NCBI GenBank assembly: GCA_030674155.1
Contig: CM060334.1
Coordinates: forward strand, 15,726,986 to 15,765,776
From: Stramonita haemastoma
Lineage: Eukaryota > Mollusca > Gastropoda > Neogastropoda > Muricidae
DNA: 38,791 bases
Reading direction: 5' to 3'
Part shown: positions 6,966 to 18,368 of the stretch, piece by piece
How the letters are laid out: each line of letters opens with the position of its first letter
Numbering within the stretch: the stretch's first letter is position 1
The notes under the pieces: generated by a model
Database searches by the model: none
Seen by the model: the letters and a program-made list of their open reading frames with translations, nothing else
Told to the model about the DNA's origin: nothing
Program-made: the position numbers and the translations under genes

Positions 6966-7685
6966 CACCCTGTTTATCTGTTTTGTGTGTATCTAGGTGT
7001 ACAATGGCTCTCTTAGAAGGCGGACGGTTTTCTGGCAAGAGTTTTACGTGCTTTGCTCAGGGCTTGGTTTATAATCTCATTTGAAGAGTCGACATTCAGT
7101 TTGATTTTTGGGTTAAATAGAAAGGCGAGGTGGAATGGAACCCAACTACATTTACATGTTGGATAGGCGAATGTTTAACGTCCTTATCTTTTAAGTCGTT
7201 TTTTTTTTTTTTGAATTTTTTTTTCTCTTAGCATTGTTCACAATGTCATTGTCTCTTGAAACTATCTTGCCAATTTCCTTCCTCCGACCTTTTTTTCTGC
7301 TTTACGGAGAAAACTTGATTGAATAGTTAAAAATAAAAAAAGAAAATGAAGACCCTAAATAAAGCACATTTTTTTAAAAATCGACCACCAGCAAACAAAA
7401 GCAAAGTAAAAAAGAAAAAAAAAGGAACAACTATTCAAGGGAGAATAATGCTGCATTTCGACGTATCATCTTACAGAGTTACTTTCCTTTGTTCACTTTG
7501 TTCCTTTGTAAACTGTAAGGTAGTAAAAAAAAAAAAAAGTATAGTTGTGTGTGTTATTTCGCATGGTTTAAACTGAGGTATACAGATGGCAATAGAATGA
7601 TGTGTCTAGTTTTCGTCTTGTATTTTTGTTTCATTTGCCACTTTGAGTGGGTTTTTAATTTCAGGATATTTTCTAGGGACAGTTC
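6966..7685. other. AT-rich unique sequence
   Basis: Several A or T homopolymers (7199-7212, 7527-7538). No open frame with domain-like content and no repeat match was noticed. Confidence 0.4.
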
Positions 7686-7750
7686 ATATTATTATTATTA
7701 TTTTTATTATATTATTATTATTATCATTATTATATATATATTATTTTTTA
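7686..7750. repeat. ATT trinucleotide array
   Basis: Imperfect ATT units ending in a short TA stretch. Confidence 0.85.
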
Positions 7751-7787
7751 TGAGGCGCTAAATGTGTTTTGTATGTAAACATTTTCG

Positions 7788-8210
7788 TCTCATTCTTTTT
7801 TTCTTATTCTCCTCCTTTTCCTCATCATTCTTCTTTTTTCTTACGTTTTTCCTTTTTCGATTTTCCCTTCTTCTTCAATTTCCTTCTTCTTCTTTCTCTA
7901 ATCGATTTTTTTTTTCTTCACTACATTTCTTTTGATTGAAAGTTTGTTGAGGTGGAAGTGGGAAGTGGTGGTTCCCGCTGAGGGAATGGGTGGAGGAGGG
8001 GGGGGTGACACATTGTCAGTGGAGAAGTGGGGGTGGGGGGAGGCGTGTATTTTTTAGGTGAGGGAGGGTTGAGGATCGCGAGGGTCGGAGGGAGGGTGAG
8101 AGGGATGTCACTTGGGGGGTAGGGGAGGAGGGGTGATCGAGGCATAGATGGTGGGGGTGGATGGAAGGGGAGGGTGTCAAGCGAAGAGGGGGAGGAGAGT
8201 TGTCATCCTG
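7788..8210. repeat. Pyrimidine tract switching to G-rich purine tract
   Basis: 7788-7930 is TTC/TCC-rich. From 7945 the same strand becomes G-rich (GGTGGAGGAGGGGGGGGTGA and similar) to about 8205. Minus-strand Pro-rich frames through it are low-complexity artefacts. Confidence 0.7.
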
Positions 8211-8309
8211 TGTTTGTCTGGTCTAGGTTGACATGGCTGGCTAGTCAAGGTCGTCATATGTACGCTTTACCTGTTTATTTATTATCAAATTTATTTATTA
8301 TTTCATGCT

Positions 8310-8412
8310 TTTAATTTTGAAGATAATGGAATAAGCACTCGTGTGCTTTTTTTTTTTTTTTTTAATCCAGTCCCCTTATGTATGCAGTTTTGTTTTCATC
8401 CGTTCCCATATA
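8310..8412 (-). mobile_element. SINE tail fragment (minus)
   Basis: GATAATGGAATAAGCACTCG, a T17 run and CCAGTCCCCTTATGTATGCA match the reversed tail of the 6153-6482 family. Confidence 0.7.
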
Positions 8413-8710
8413 GGCCCCGTGAAGAATCTGACGGCTTGAGGACGCCAGGAATAAGGTCTAGAGGCATACTGTCTCATAGTTCCTGGTAACACTTAGTGCT
8501 GACAGCTCGTTGTTTTTTTTTAGGGTGTCGAACTCCTCTTCGAACCCACTGCTGGCATACGTTGCCTTGTACATGTATTGTTACATGCTGTGGTAGATAT
8601 GTAGCTGTCAATAGTTTTTCTTCACCAGAAAAAAATTGAAAGAATGTTGCCAAAGTTCACTGGCAAGGTTAATGTAAATTAGTTGGAAACTTGTTTGTTT
8701 TCTGTTATTG

Positions 8711-8893
8711 GGGACGGGATAGCTCAGTGGTCAGAGTACTCGCTTTCCCCCAGTGAAGTTAAGCAGGGGGCCATTCGTAGCGTGGTGTTGCCAAGGGTTG
8801 CTTTTAGGTCGGGTGCACCGGTATGGGCCGCCTTGCGGCCCTAACGAGTCTAGTTCCACCCCACCAGTTATGAGACACCTTTACCTTTTTACT
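8711..8893 (+). mobile_element. tRNA-headed SINE with short 5S-like remnant
   Basis: GGGACGGGATAGCTCAGTGG (8711) and CTCGCTTTCCCC, then GTGAAGTTAAGCAGGG, share head and start of the 5S-like segment with 1541-1840. The middle (CGGTATGGGCCGCCTTGCGG) differs, and the end TATGAGACACCTTTACC matches. This is a recombined or deleted relative. Confidence 0.7.
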
Positions 8894-10009
8894 CTGTTAT
8901 TCTTTTCATACTCTAAACTCCTTGATTATGGTAGGTAATATTTATGGGCTGAATTTGCCACAATACCTTTCAATAGAACAAACTGCCACAAAGGTAAGTT
9001 AGTATGAGGGGCTTGAAAGGTAACTTGGCAGAAGTCCCTAGTGTAGTGAATAGTTCTTTTCTGAGGTTGTGTACTCATGAAGCAGTCAGGGAGCCTCATG
9101 GTTAAAGCATTACATTACTGAAGATTAACATCCTAGGTCACATGATTGATAGTTGGGGTTAGAAGTGAAAGAATAAAGATAACAAAATAAAGATCACAGA
9201 GAGCAAAATGATGATGATAAATGTTATCTGCTTTGTGCCATTTTAATGGCTATCTCTTGTACATAGTGAGTCCAACATTGCTCAGTTTACAGTGTCACCA
9301 CGGAAACCACAGCTACACTGACCTTACAGTTGAGGGCCAAAACACAGACTGCAATGGAACATCTGGGCCACATACCTTACAAAACAAACACTTCCCTTCA
9401 GTTTTCAGAAGGGTCCATTGAATAGCTTCATATTGTTTTAAATCATAGCTGTTAGCTCAGCTTTGTATTTGTAAAAATCACAGAAAGTTAAACTTTGTGG
9501 AATGTGGTTAAAATAAGATTAAAACAAACACTTTCATTATTCTTTTAAAACTAAACCTATGGCACTTCCTTGAGGAATCAGAGACTCACATCTTTACACT
9601 TTTTTGAAGCAAAACACCTTGACAAACACAAACAACTTTCACTGGAGGCTCCCTAGACACATCTTACCTCAGGGAGAGCAAAGAGTTCTGTGTGTGTGTG
9701 TATGCACGTGCACGCATGCAGCACAAAAAACTTTCTCAATTCTTTTTAAAAATTGAAAATACATCCAACAAACCTTGTCACACTTTCTCCCCTCAGTTTT
9801 TTGGGGGGTTCACAGGTATACATCCCATATATACAGAACTCTGAAAACAATGTACCCTCTTGCAATACCCCCAGACCTAAGAAAAGGCACATCCCACCCC
9901 ACACCCCACCCACCCACCACAACTTGACAAAACAGTGATGCAGGGCTGAACAAAGAATGCACCAAAGAAAACAAACAGAGGTAAGGATAGGTAAACTAAC
10001 GAACTGACA
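8894..10009. other. Mostly unique sequence, possible eroded SINE head
   Basis: Around 9078-9160, GCCTCATGGTTAAAGCATT and a degraded B-box-like GGTCACATGATTGA could be an old tRNA-like head. The remainder is AT-rich, includes 9690-9705 GT and a C-rich stretch at 9870-9920, and shows no convincing exon. Confidence 0.35.
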
Positions 10010-10245
10010 CATGCACACTCACTGGGAACATGGGTAGACTCTTTGTGTCAAGCTGTGCTCTAGCTCTTTGATGCCAGGTACAGGATCTGATTCACAGTGT
10101 GTCCTATCCCCATGCACTGTGTGCAGGAACAGAGTGTTTTTTATTCCGGCCATCCAGTCTTTTGATCACCGTGGTTCATGTTTGCCCACACCCCTGCGTT
10201 ACTCCTAACAAACCTTTTGTGTCACTCTCCTCCCTGAAAATATTA
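10010..10245 (+). repeat. Diverged dispersed repeat, copy 1
   Basis: Shares AGCTGTGCTCTAGCTCTTTG, GATCTGA, TCTTTTGATCA, CATGTTTGCC and ACAAACCTTTT in the same order and spacing with 14236-14454. Strand is arbitrary. Both copies follow CA-rich sequence. Family unknown. Confidence 0.7.
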
Positions 10246-10246
10246 A

Positions 10247-10675
10247 TGTTTGTGTTGTGCTGTCCTGTGGTGTGTTGTTCTGCGCTGTTCTGTGCTTTGT
10301 TGTGCTGTGTTGTGTTGTGCTGTGGTGTGTTGTGCTGTTCTGTTCTGTGCTGAGTTGTGCTGTGCTGTGTTGTGCTGTTCTGTGCTGTGTTGTTCTGCGC
10401 GGTTCTGTGCTTTGTTGTGCTGTGTTGTGTTGTGCTGTTCTGTGCTGTGGTGTGTTGTGCTGTGTTGTGCTGTGTTGTTCTGTGCTGTTCTGTATTGTGC
10501 TGTGCTGTTCTGTGCTGTGTTGTGTTGTGCTGTGTTGTGCTGTGCTGTGCTGTTCTGTGCTGTTCTGTGCTGTGCTGTGCTGCTCTGTGCTGTGTTGTTA
10601 TGTACTGCGCTGTGCTGTGCTGTGCTGTGCTGTACTGTTCTGTATTGTGCTGTGCTGTGTTGTGCTGTGCTGTGC
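10247..10675. repeat. Pentanucleotide array TGTGC/TGTGT/TGTTC
   Basis: About 86 five-base units of TGTKY type, with rare indels. A block starting at 10271 (TGTGTTGTTCTGCGCTGTTC) recurs at 10386 after 115 bp, showing internal segmental duplication. All long Cys/Val/Leu open frames here are artefacts of the repeat. Confidence 0.95.
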
Positions 10676-10882
10676 TAAAATAGCAGGCTGGAGGACAGAG
10701 AGGACTTTAGCTTTCAAAGGTGTCCAACGTGAATTTTTTTCTCACCCGATTCAATTCAAACTCTTTATTATCTCACAAACAGAGGAATTTATGTGGGTGA
10801 CCAGCCCTACTACATAAAATCAAATCAAATTCATTTCATTTCAAGGAGAATGGATGAGCATTGGTGTGCTTTTTAACAGGGA

Positions 10883-10886
<4 letters not shown>
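10676..10886. other. Short unique spacer
   Basis: No feature recognised apart from short ATTTCATTTC-type runs near 10830. Confidence 0.4.
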
Positions 10887-10939
<53 letters not shown>

Positions 10940-10974
10940 CAGACAGACAGACAGACAGACACAGACAGACAAAC
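10887..10974. repeat. GA array followed by GACA array
   Basis: About 22 GA units grading into GACA tetranucleotides, the same order as at 37022-37160. Confidence 0.95.
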
Positions 10975-11894
10975 ATCAGTGGAGTAGGATGGGGGGTAAC
11001 AATCACAAGGTGCCATCTTTTTCCTAAAGGTGGCTGTGTAACCTGACAGAGAAAGTATACATGAGTGTGCTAAATCTGGTTCCCACTGCCACACAAATCT
11101 GTACTGACAGACAAGAAGTTTAGGGGGGGGGGGGGGGGGGAGAGGGGAAGAGGAAGCTGGGAGACCTCCAACCATCCCTTCCTCCTTTCCATTTGTTTTG
11201 GTAATAGGCTCCAAGGGGCAAAGCCCAGGGAGACACGAGGATCACACGGTTTGCACGTGTACAACACAAGTTAGGGCAACACCACATGTCGCCTGCCACA
11301 ACAGCAGTTGGCCGAGGATGGATCTGTGATATGCCACACACACACACACACACTTTTCTTCCTGATAGCCCTTTCTCAGGATAAGGGTCTCATGAGGAAA
11401 AAAGTATGCTACTACTTATCTGTGTAACCTTGGGAATAAAAAAAAATCGCCAATCAATCTAAAAACTAGCAAACAGGTTCATAATTATGCATGTAAAAGA
11501 ATTTACAGCTTGAGGAGAATTGTCAGGGGCAAATATCTGTAGAAAATACCATTGTTATAGCTGAACAGTTACACAGACAGGTGCAAGCTAAATATAAAAA
11601 AGAATAAAGATTTGAGTCGCACAGCATAATTATGTGGTGGCCTGGTCATTTCATTGCATGTTGTTATAGCCCCACTGACCACAAAAGCCATATAAGGACT
11701 CTCACCTCATTCAATTTAAGCAACTATAACAACATTCACTTAAAATTCAAGACCCTCTAAGATAATGTTGGTGATGATGACGATGAAGAGGATGTTGATA
11801 AGTCTTATTTTTAAGTGTTGCAGATAAAACATTCACATACTTTTTTTTTCACCTGGCCCTTTCTTGCAATATGGAGTACAATAATAACATTCAA

Positions 11895-11898
<4 letters not shown>
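10975..11898. other. Unique sequence with one poly-G run
   Basis: A G17 tract lies at 11125-11141 and a short CA run at 11337-11353. The rest shows no domain-like open frame, splice-framed exon or repeat family that I recognise. Confidence 0.4.
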
Positions 11899-11963
<65 letters not shown>

Positions 11964-11967
11964 GAGA

Positions 11968-12027
<60 letters not shown>

Positions 12028-12051
12028 TGACACTGACACTGACACTGACAC
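11899..12051. repeat. GA array followed by CACTGA hexamer array
   Basis: Interrupted GA to 12024, then five ACACTG-type hexamers to 12051. Confidence 0.95.
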
Positions 12052-12230
12052 ATTTTATTGCTTTAAAGCTTACAAAGCTCATCAAGCATGCATCGCGAAA
12101 GATCGAATCAAACACGACGCGAAATGTTTGACATGGAAACCATAACAAACAATGTTTTTTTCTTCTTTTTTATATCGGAACTGACAATATCTGTCAGTGA
12201 CTGTCATTTCATATGTACACATCAAGCAGC

Positions 12231-12231
12231 T

Positions 12232-12326
<95 letters not shown>

Positions 12327-12354
12327 AGAGAGAGAGAGAGAGAGAGAGAGAGAG
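12231..12354. repeat. GA array with rare T and C interruptions
   Basis: About 60 GA units. Confidence 0.96.
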
Positions 12355-12398
12355 GTCCAGGAGAAGTACAAGTGAATTCTGATTATCAATGAATTTAG

Positions 12399-12791
12399 TT
12401 TTTGTTCTTTGGCTAGAGATCCGAGGTTCAGGGATGGTGAGATTTTGCGTATGGGACTGTTTTTGCCCACCATGAAGGTACCTGTATTCTGACTTTGAGG
12501 TTGTATGCTGGATATATGTGTGTTTCCATTACCCACCAAACACTAACATGAATTACAGGATCTTTAATGCACATATTCGATCTTCTGTATGTGTATATAC
12601 AAGAAAGGAATTAAAACACTGGCAGGTCTGCACTAGAAGTTGACCCAGGAGATTGCAAAAATCTCTCTCCCCCCACCTCCCCCCCCTGATTTCACAAGAC
12701 ACTGCTGAGAATCAAACTCACCACTTCATGGACACAAGGGACTAAAATCAAACAGTCTTAACCACTGAGCTATAGCGTCAGTCAGACAACC
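12399..12791 (-). mobile_element. Full-length tRNA-derived SINE
   Basis: On the minus strand it begins GACGCTATAGCTCAGTGGTT (A box) and has GAGTTTGATTCTC (B box) about 45 bp on. It continues with CCTGCCAGTGTTTTAATTCC, GTGCATTAAAGATCCTGTAA, GTGTTTGGTGGGTAATGG and CACCTTCATGGTGGGC-like sequence. It ends CTAGCCAAAGAACAAAAAC. This body (AAAGATCCTGTAATnCATGT, GTGGGTnATGGAAAC) is one I remember from marine snail sequences, which is the main lead on host identity. Partial copies of its 3' end are at 6843, 14455, 22368, 22997 and 38447. Confidence 0.85.
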
Positions 12792-13051
12792 TGATGTAGG
12801 TCACATGGTGTCTGTACAAGAATGCAGCAGAGAAAGGACATGGGAAGGAAGAGAAAGGAAGATCAGTTTGTTATTTCCACTGGCAGATGAACCTGGTGCC
12901 CACATGGGGAAAAGCTGACTGCTAACCTCCCCCCACCTCCCCCTACCCTCCTGTCCTGATTTCTATCATCTCTCTCTTCTTCCATTTTTTTGTGTTAGTT
13001 CTGATAATAGGCACCACTAAGGAGGACTAGCTGTGAGACAGGAAAGATCAA

Positions 13052-13137
13052 CCAGCCACCCTGGTGCTTTGGTTAAGCTAGCACCTTGGGTTAATGGACT
13101 GGAAGGTTGTGGGTTTGAATCCCATAAGAGCATAAGG

Positions 13138-13169
<32 letters not shown>

Positions 13170-13521
13170 TTTTTTACTTCAACTGTATCCTACCCCGAGT
13201 GAGTGTGCTGTGGGCTCATTGGGAAGACAGAAACACACAGTCAAGCTTCATCCACCTTAGGGATGTGAGTTTGAGAGTGTTGCTCAAATTATTTTTTACA
13301 GCACTGCAGGTGTCTGTATCTCTCGAGCCTGGTGGATGCAGGGATAATTGATAGGAAGGGTAGAGTTCAACCCTGTCAAGTGGTCTCAAAGAAACTGCAC
13401 TTCCATAGCAGCACTGTGTCATTATCCTCATTGTCATTGATCATCGTGTCATAAAAGAAAACTGTCTCTGACTGTGTTTCACAGAAGATGAGGCAGTGAA
13501 ACAAAGCAAAACAAACAAAAA
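13052..13521 (+). mobile_element. tRNA-headed SINE (CATTGGGAAGAC family)
   Basis: The head is GGTGCTTTGGTTAAGCTAGC, with B box GGGTTTGAATCCC near 13112. A TTTA array (13140-13171) has expanded inside the element. The body has GTGGGCTCATTGGGAAGACA, CACAGTCAAGCTTCATCCAC, GTGTCTGTATCTCTCGAGCC and GATCATCGTGTCATAAAAGA. It ends near GATGAGGCAGTGAAACAAAG. A minus-strand copy with the same order is at 38018-38446, which lacks the TTTA array. Confidence 0.85.
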
Positions 13522-13835
13522 GACAGGAAAAATCACACCTAACTTGCATCATGTGGGCTTCACAATATATGGATTCATGCCCTATTTTGCATGGCACTGT
13601 ACTGAGTGGAAAATATGGTTGTGATTTCACCTGTTTATGAACCTGCATTTGCTGAACTTTTTGAAGGAGACTAATGATAATTTGAACACATCAATTTAGT
13701 TATATCCTTTTTTGCCTTTGTGATACTTCTTCTTCCTCTTCCTCATCCAACGCTTAGACAGCAACTACTGTTGTCTGTCATATAAGTGAAAATGCATCGC
13801 ACTGCCCTTAAATTCCTGACAAGTGAAACCATGCT
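13522..13835. other. Unique spacer
   Basis: AT-rich sequence with no recognised feature. Confidence 0.4.
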
Positions 13836-13881
13836 GGAGGAGAGGGAGGAAGGGAGGAAAGGAGGAAGGGAGGAGAGAGAG

Positions 13882-13962
<81 letters not shown>

Positions 13963-13991
13963 GAGAGGAGAGAGAGGAGAGAGAGAGAGGA
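13836..13991. repeat. GGA/GA purine array
   Basis: GGAGGAA-type units grade into GA and end in GAGGAGAGA. Confidence 0.93.
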
Positions 13992-14083
13992 TGAGATAGC
14001 CCTGTTTGAATAAACATTAACAAAGCTAAATGACACTGTGCAAAGAGTGCTCTAGATGTTGCAAACAACCCAAGGGATGGGTA

Positions 14084-14140
14084 ACACACGCACACAAACA
14101 CACACACATACACACACACACACACACACACAACTCACAA

Positions 14141-14229
<89 letters not shown>

Positions 14230-14235
14230 TACACA
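14084..14235. repeat. CA array with minor interruptions
   Basis: About 70 CA units, interrupted near 14130. Confidence 0.96.
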
Positions 14236-14454
14236 CAGATTGAACATGGCGTGACTGTGGCCCAGCTGTGCTCTTGTCTCTTTGAAGGTAGGCAACAGAT
14301 CTGACGCACACTTTTTCTATCAACATATGCCCATGAGACAAGGAGGGTTTTCCCACCCCATGAATCTTTTGATCAGCAGCCTACATGTTTGCCAACACCA
14401 TACATACAACCCTAGACAAACCTTTTTGTGACTAGTTTATCCTCTCCAAGTCGG
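14236..14454 (+). repeat. Diverged dispersed repeat, copy 2
   Basis: Homologous to 10010-10245 with the same motif order, then running without a break into a SINE 3' end at 14455. It may therefore be the upstream part of an old SINE of the 12399-12791 type. Confidence 0.65.
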
Positions 14455-14640
14455 AATGTGGCTACCTTCATGGTGGGCCAAACCGGTTACATGTGCAAAG
14501 GCTCACATTTGGTGTTGTTGTAAGGAGAGTTATCTCCCCTCTGATGCATGCTGACACACACTTTAAAAAAAAAAGAAGAAGTCATTTTCTTTTCTCTTTT
14601 TGTTCTTCTTCTTCTTCTTCAGCTAGAGCTGTGAGGATAG
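14455..14640 (+). mobile_element. SINE 3' end with 14-bp hairpin
   Basis: GTCGGAATGTGGCTACCTTC and TGGTGGGCCAAA match the SINE 3' end. It then diverges, includes GGAGA-GTTA-TCTCC (14525-14538), and finishes in an A-rich and TTC-rich tail followed by AGCTAGAGCTGTGAGGA. Confidence 0.55.
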
Positions 14641-14645
14641 GATAT

Positions 14646-14646
<1 letters not shown>

Positions 14647-14688
<42 letters not shown>

Positions 14689-14771
14689 TTATATTAATTA
14701 TTATTTATATCTGTATCTATATCTATATCCATATCTATATCTATATCGAGAGAGAGAGAGAGAGAGAGAGA
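14647..14771. repeat. CT, ATCTAT and GA compound array
   Basis: CT units to 14685, ATCTATATC units, then GA from 14748. The CT and GA ends are mutually inverted. Confidence 0.93.
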
Positions 14772-14907
14772 TGGTGAAGGGGGAGAGACAGACCAGAAAC
14801 ACAAAACATGGGCTATTCCCTACATAGATCACTATAGCATTTTGACAAAACTGAAATGGTGGAAGTTTGGTGAGGCACACTTCCAATAGTCAGACAAATA
14901 TCGAGGG

Positions 14908-15117
14908 TTGCCTGCCAGAAGCGGCTATCGGCCACTTTTTCATTTTTCGTATGTGGAGACTCTTTATAGCATATACTTTACTGTTACAATAAACCATGTG
15001 GCTGTGATTGATTTTTAAGTAGTTATTTGCAAAAACCATTTCGGTTTATCAAAGTTCTCACCCATCCCAACCCTGCCTGGAATGCCCAGAACACGATAGC
15101 CGCTACTGGCAATGCAA
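14908..15117. repeat. Candidate inverted-repeat (MITE-like) unit
   Basis: TTGCCTGCCAGAAGCGGCTA (from 14908) pairs with the reverse of TAGCCGCTACTGGCAATGCA (ending 15116), about 20 of 24 positions with one gap. The 160-bp interior has no open frame of note. Flanking duplications are not evident. It may be a small non-autonomous DNA transposon or a chance hairpin. Confidence 0.4.
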
Positions 15118-15899
15118 ATTCATCTACTTCTGATTTCAATTTTCCTCCCCAAAATGTCTATCTGGGGATGATTGAAGCAGGTAGAGGCAAAGTGGCTACA
15201 GGCTACATTGTTTTGACCCTGCACAAACCGGCCAATTGTACATGATTACTGCTGGCGATTGCGAAAGATGGGGGTTCTGTAAATCCTAGTCTCTAATCTA
15301 ATAATAGAGGGATGTGGCAGCAACATCTTGCTTACAGAGGAACTATACAGGGAGACATAATTTTTTAGACTTCCATTTTCATCTGCGTTTGCACAGGAAG
15401 AAGACTGCTGGTAATGTTTAAAATTAAGGACTTTCAATACCATAGTTTGGTTAAGTTCTTGTTTATACAAACAAAAGGAAATATAATAGTACTCATCGTT
15501 ACAGTGTGCAATTTGCGCAATATAAGTTTGAATTAATGTCATTTGGACAAAATATTGCTTAATTTGTCTTTAATTAAGTCAAGAACAAGGGCTTCCCAAA
15601 AGTGTTGGATAGAAATACAGTCCCTACACAGGTTGCTTTCGGCAACCCTTTCTCCTTGTCCGTTCCAAGAGAGTTGATAGTTTTGCCTCCCCTGCCTCTA
15701 GACTGGCTTTGGTTCATGCTGATAGCAGCAGTCTTTTCTGTTGTTCCCACAGCACGGACTGTACTGCTAGCTACTTTTTGTCCGGTGTTTACTGTCTTTG
15801 ACTGATGAATTTGGACTTTCCATACATTTAAAACAACAGTGATGGCAAATCCAGTGTAAAAAAATAAATCCATACACTGTATAAAATTTGCCGGTGTAG
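15118..15899. other. Unique sequence, no recognised gene
   Basis: Balanced composition with modest open frames on both strands (for example minus 15574-15873). None has recognisable motifs, cysteine spacing or splice framing. TACTGCTGGCGATTGCG at 15246 partly echoes the nearby inverted repeat. Confidence 0.4.
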
Positions 15900-17155
15900 C
15901 GCGGTTTTTAAAAGGTTTCTGAAATCAATCTTCAGGACTCCCGCTGCAGTGTTGGGGGACGCAGTGGACAGGGGGACCCAGTGAAGGACTGGGGTTTTTT
16001 TTGCAGTGTTTTCACCCCCTAAATTTTAATGGTGATTTTTTTTCGTAAGATGATAGCCTTCACAATTTGGTAGTGGGGGAGGCTTTTTTTGGAAGGGGGT
16101 TTTTTTATTAAAAGTTTTTGAATTTTTGGTTGCGCCTTTTGATTTTGTTTTAAAAAAAATTAAAATAAAATTAAATATTTTATTTTTTATTAAAATATTT
16201 TTTTTTATTAATAACGATTTGCTAAAAAAAAAAAAATTTTAGTAAAACTTTTTCCAACTTTTGTTTTTTTTTGTTTTAGTTTGAGTTCAGTTTCCCCTTT
16301 CCATGAAAACAAACAGTGGGTTTGCAATTGGGCTGGACTGACAAGGACAAAAAAAAGGACGAAAAAATGGGTTCCAGATTTTTTAATTTAAAAAGGGGTG
16401 GGGGGATTTTGTTGTTTTTTTTTTTGTTTCTTTCTTTTTGTTTTTTTATTTCTTTATCATTTTCAAGCGTCAAAGGTGCACGCACACACACTTCACACAC
16501 ACCAACCACACACCACCACCACAAACACACACCACAACCAACACGCCCCCACCACACCTAACCATAACCCCCAAACATACACACAGGCAGAACGCACACA
16601 AATTCACGCAAAAAATAACACCACACACACGTACCACGCACACACAACCTCAAGCACCCCCCACACAAGCGAACAATAAGAAAAATTATAAAGCGTTCTA
16701 CAATGGGAAACATTGAAAGTTGGATGTATGCACATAACCCGCACCCACGCACAAACACACATGTTAACATCATCACACATACTGGAAAACGCGAACACAC
16801 GTGTACACACACAAACACATACACACTCCAATGCACACACACGCCCCCACAACACAACAACGCGCCGCCCCAAACACAATCAGTGCGCGCGCGCACACAC
16901 ACAAATTTTCATACACAAACACAGAAGAATAAAAAAAAAAATTAAAAAAAACACAACACAAAACAGCACAACAAAACAAACACAACACACACACAACACC
17001 CAAAAAAAACCCCACATATAAAAAACAGCACTTAACAACACACACACACACACACACACCACACAAACCACACAACCCACCCACACACACACACAAACAC
17101 ACAACAAGTTCTCTAAATGAACACAATTACTAAAGGATCTTTTTGGGCTAAAGTT
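15900..17155. other. Homopolymer-swollen, low-quality-looking sequence before gap
   Basis: 15900-16480 is full of T, A and G runs that look over-called. 16480-17110 is almost pure A+C (imperfect CA, with G nearly absent) and borders the N gap. It resembles unpolished long-read consensus. The apparent CA-rich open frames should not be annotated. Confidence 0.6.
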
Positions 17156-17255
17156 NNNNNNNNNNNNNNNNNNNNNNNNNNNNNNNNNNNNNNNNNNNNN
17201 NNNNNNNNNNNNNNNNNNNNNNNNNNNNNNNNNNNNNNNNNNNNNNNNNNNNNNN
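17156..17255. other. Assembly gap, 100 N
   Basis: Exactly 100 undetermined bases, a conventional placeholder for a gap of unknown size. Confidence 0.99.
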
Positions 17256-18348
17256 CAAGAGGATAAAAGAGGTAGAGATCTACCATGCTGACACTGAAGA
17301 CAAGACGAGCAAACTGTAAGAACAGGAAAGACAACCTCATGGGCTGACTGCAAAGCTGATGGAATAGAAAGAAAGAGGGTAGAATTCAGAAGAGAAGAGA
17401 AGAGAAGAAGGGGGGGGGGGGTAAGTCTTGGCTCAAAGCCAAAAGCTATGGAGTGTCTTTTTAGTTTGTGCAGCGCCCTGTTAGGTTAACTGGAAAGATA
17501 ACGCTCCACCCCACTCCACCCTACAGTTTAATCAAAGACACAGAAAGAGAAGGAGGGCAAGAGAGAGAGAGACACACAGAGAGAGAGAGAGACAGACAGA
17601 GAGAGGGGGGGGGGGGGGTATACACACACAACCACAACCACATACGGACGTACATACATGTATATACACGAGCGCGCTTGCGAACATGCACGCATGTGAA
17701 CACCCAACCATACACATACACGCCTCTGCTTGAAAAAAAAAGTTTTATATCAATATTGAAACGAAACAATGGACCAATCTGTGTGCAGACGAACACCACA
17801 AGACATATATATACCACATGAACAGAGAAGATGGTAATGACAAAGAATGAATAATCACTAAAAGAATACAGCACCCAGAGACCGACGGCATGGACTCGGC
17901 AAAAAGACAACTTATTCATTTTTGAAAGAACTAGCCTATTTATTTTTGAAGATCGTACATTAAAGAGCGGTGATTGCCATAGAAAAAGAATTAAACCACT
18001 GTCGCTGTCACAGTAACAGTTACCTGTATTTTGTGAAATCATCATAAGTCTCCACATGCAGAGTACTTGATTAGACCGCAAATAATGAGAAGAAATTGAA
18101 AGACAAAACACAAGCTGACACAAGCCTCAGCCTTTATGGCGCAAGCCAAGAAATAACGTCACTCATTGGGGAAACAAAATGACGCAGGATGATTCAGACG
18201 GATCAAGCAAGGATTGATAAGTTACAATGGTGTGCAATCTGAAGTGGCAAAAGACACAATTGCAGAACATACCCACTCCTCTTTGAATAAGTTGAGAGCG
18301 CAATGTACACTAGACTTTTGCTGAAAGTCATAGAGTGATACAGCAATT
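17256..18348. other. Unique sequence with short purine and poly-G runs
   Basis: GA-rich at 17540-17605 followed by G13 (17606-17618), and a small CA-rich patch to 17720. From there to 18348 I see no repeat family, RNA gene or convincing exon. Confidence 0.4.
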
Positions 18349-18368
18349 GGGGGGGGGGGGGGGGGGGG
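18349..18368. repeat. Poly-G run, 20 bases
   Basis: Homopolymer G tract. Confidence 0.9.

Noticed and set aside
10250..10817. Cys/Val/Leu-rich open frames resembling a cysteine-rich protein
   Set aside because: All three frames of a TGTKY pentamer array give Cys, Val and Leu in rotation; there is no domain.
15574..15873. 99-residue minus frame as a transposase fragment
   Set aside because: Normal composition, but no DDE or zinc-binding motif could be placed and no terminal repeats match it.
16316..17126. Several His/Thr-rich and Cys/Val-rich frames
   Set aside because: They lie in imperfect CA sequence of doubtful quality beside an assembly gap.
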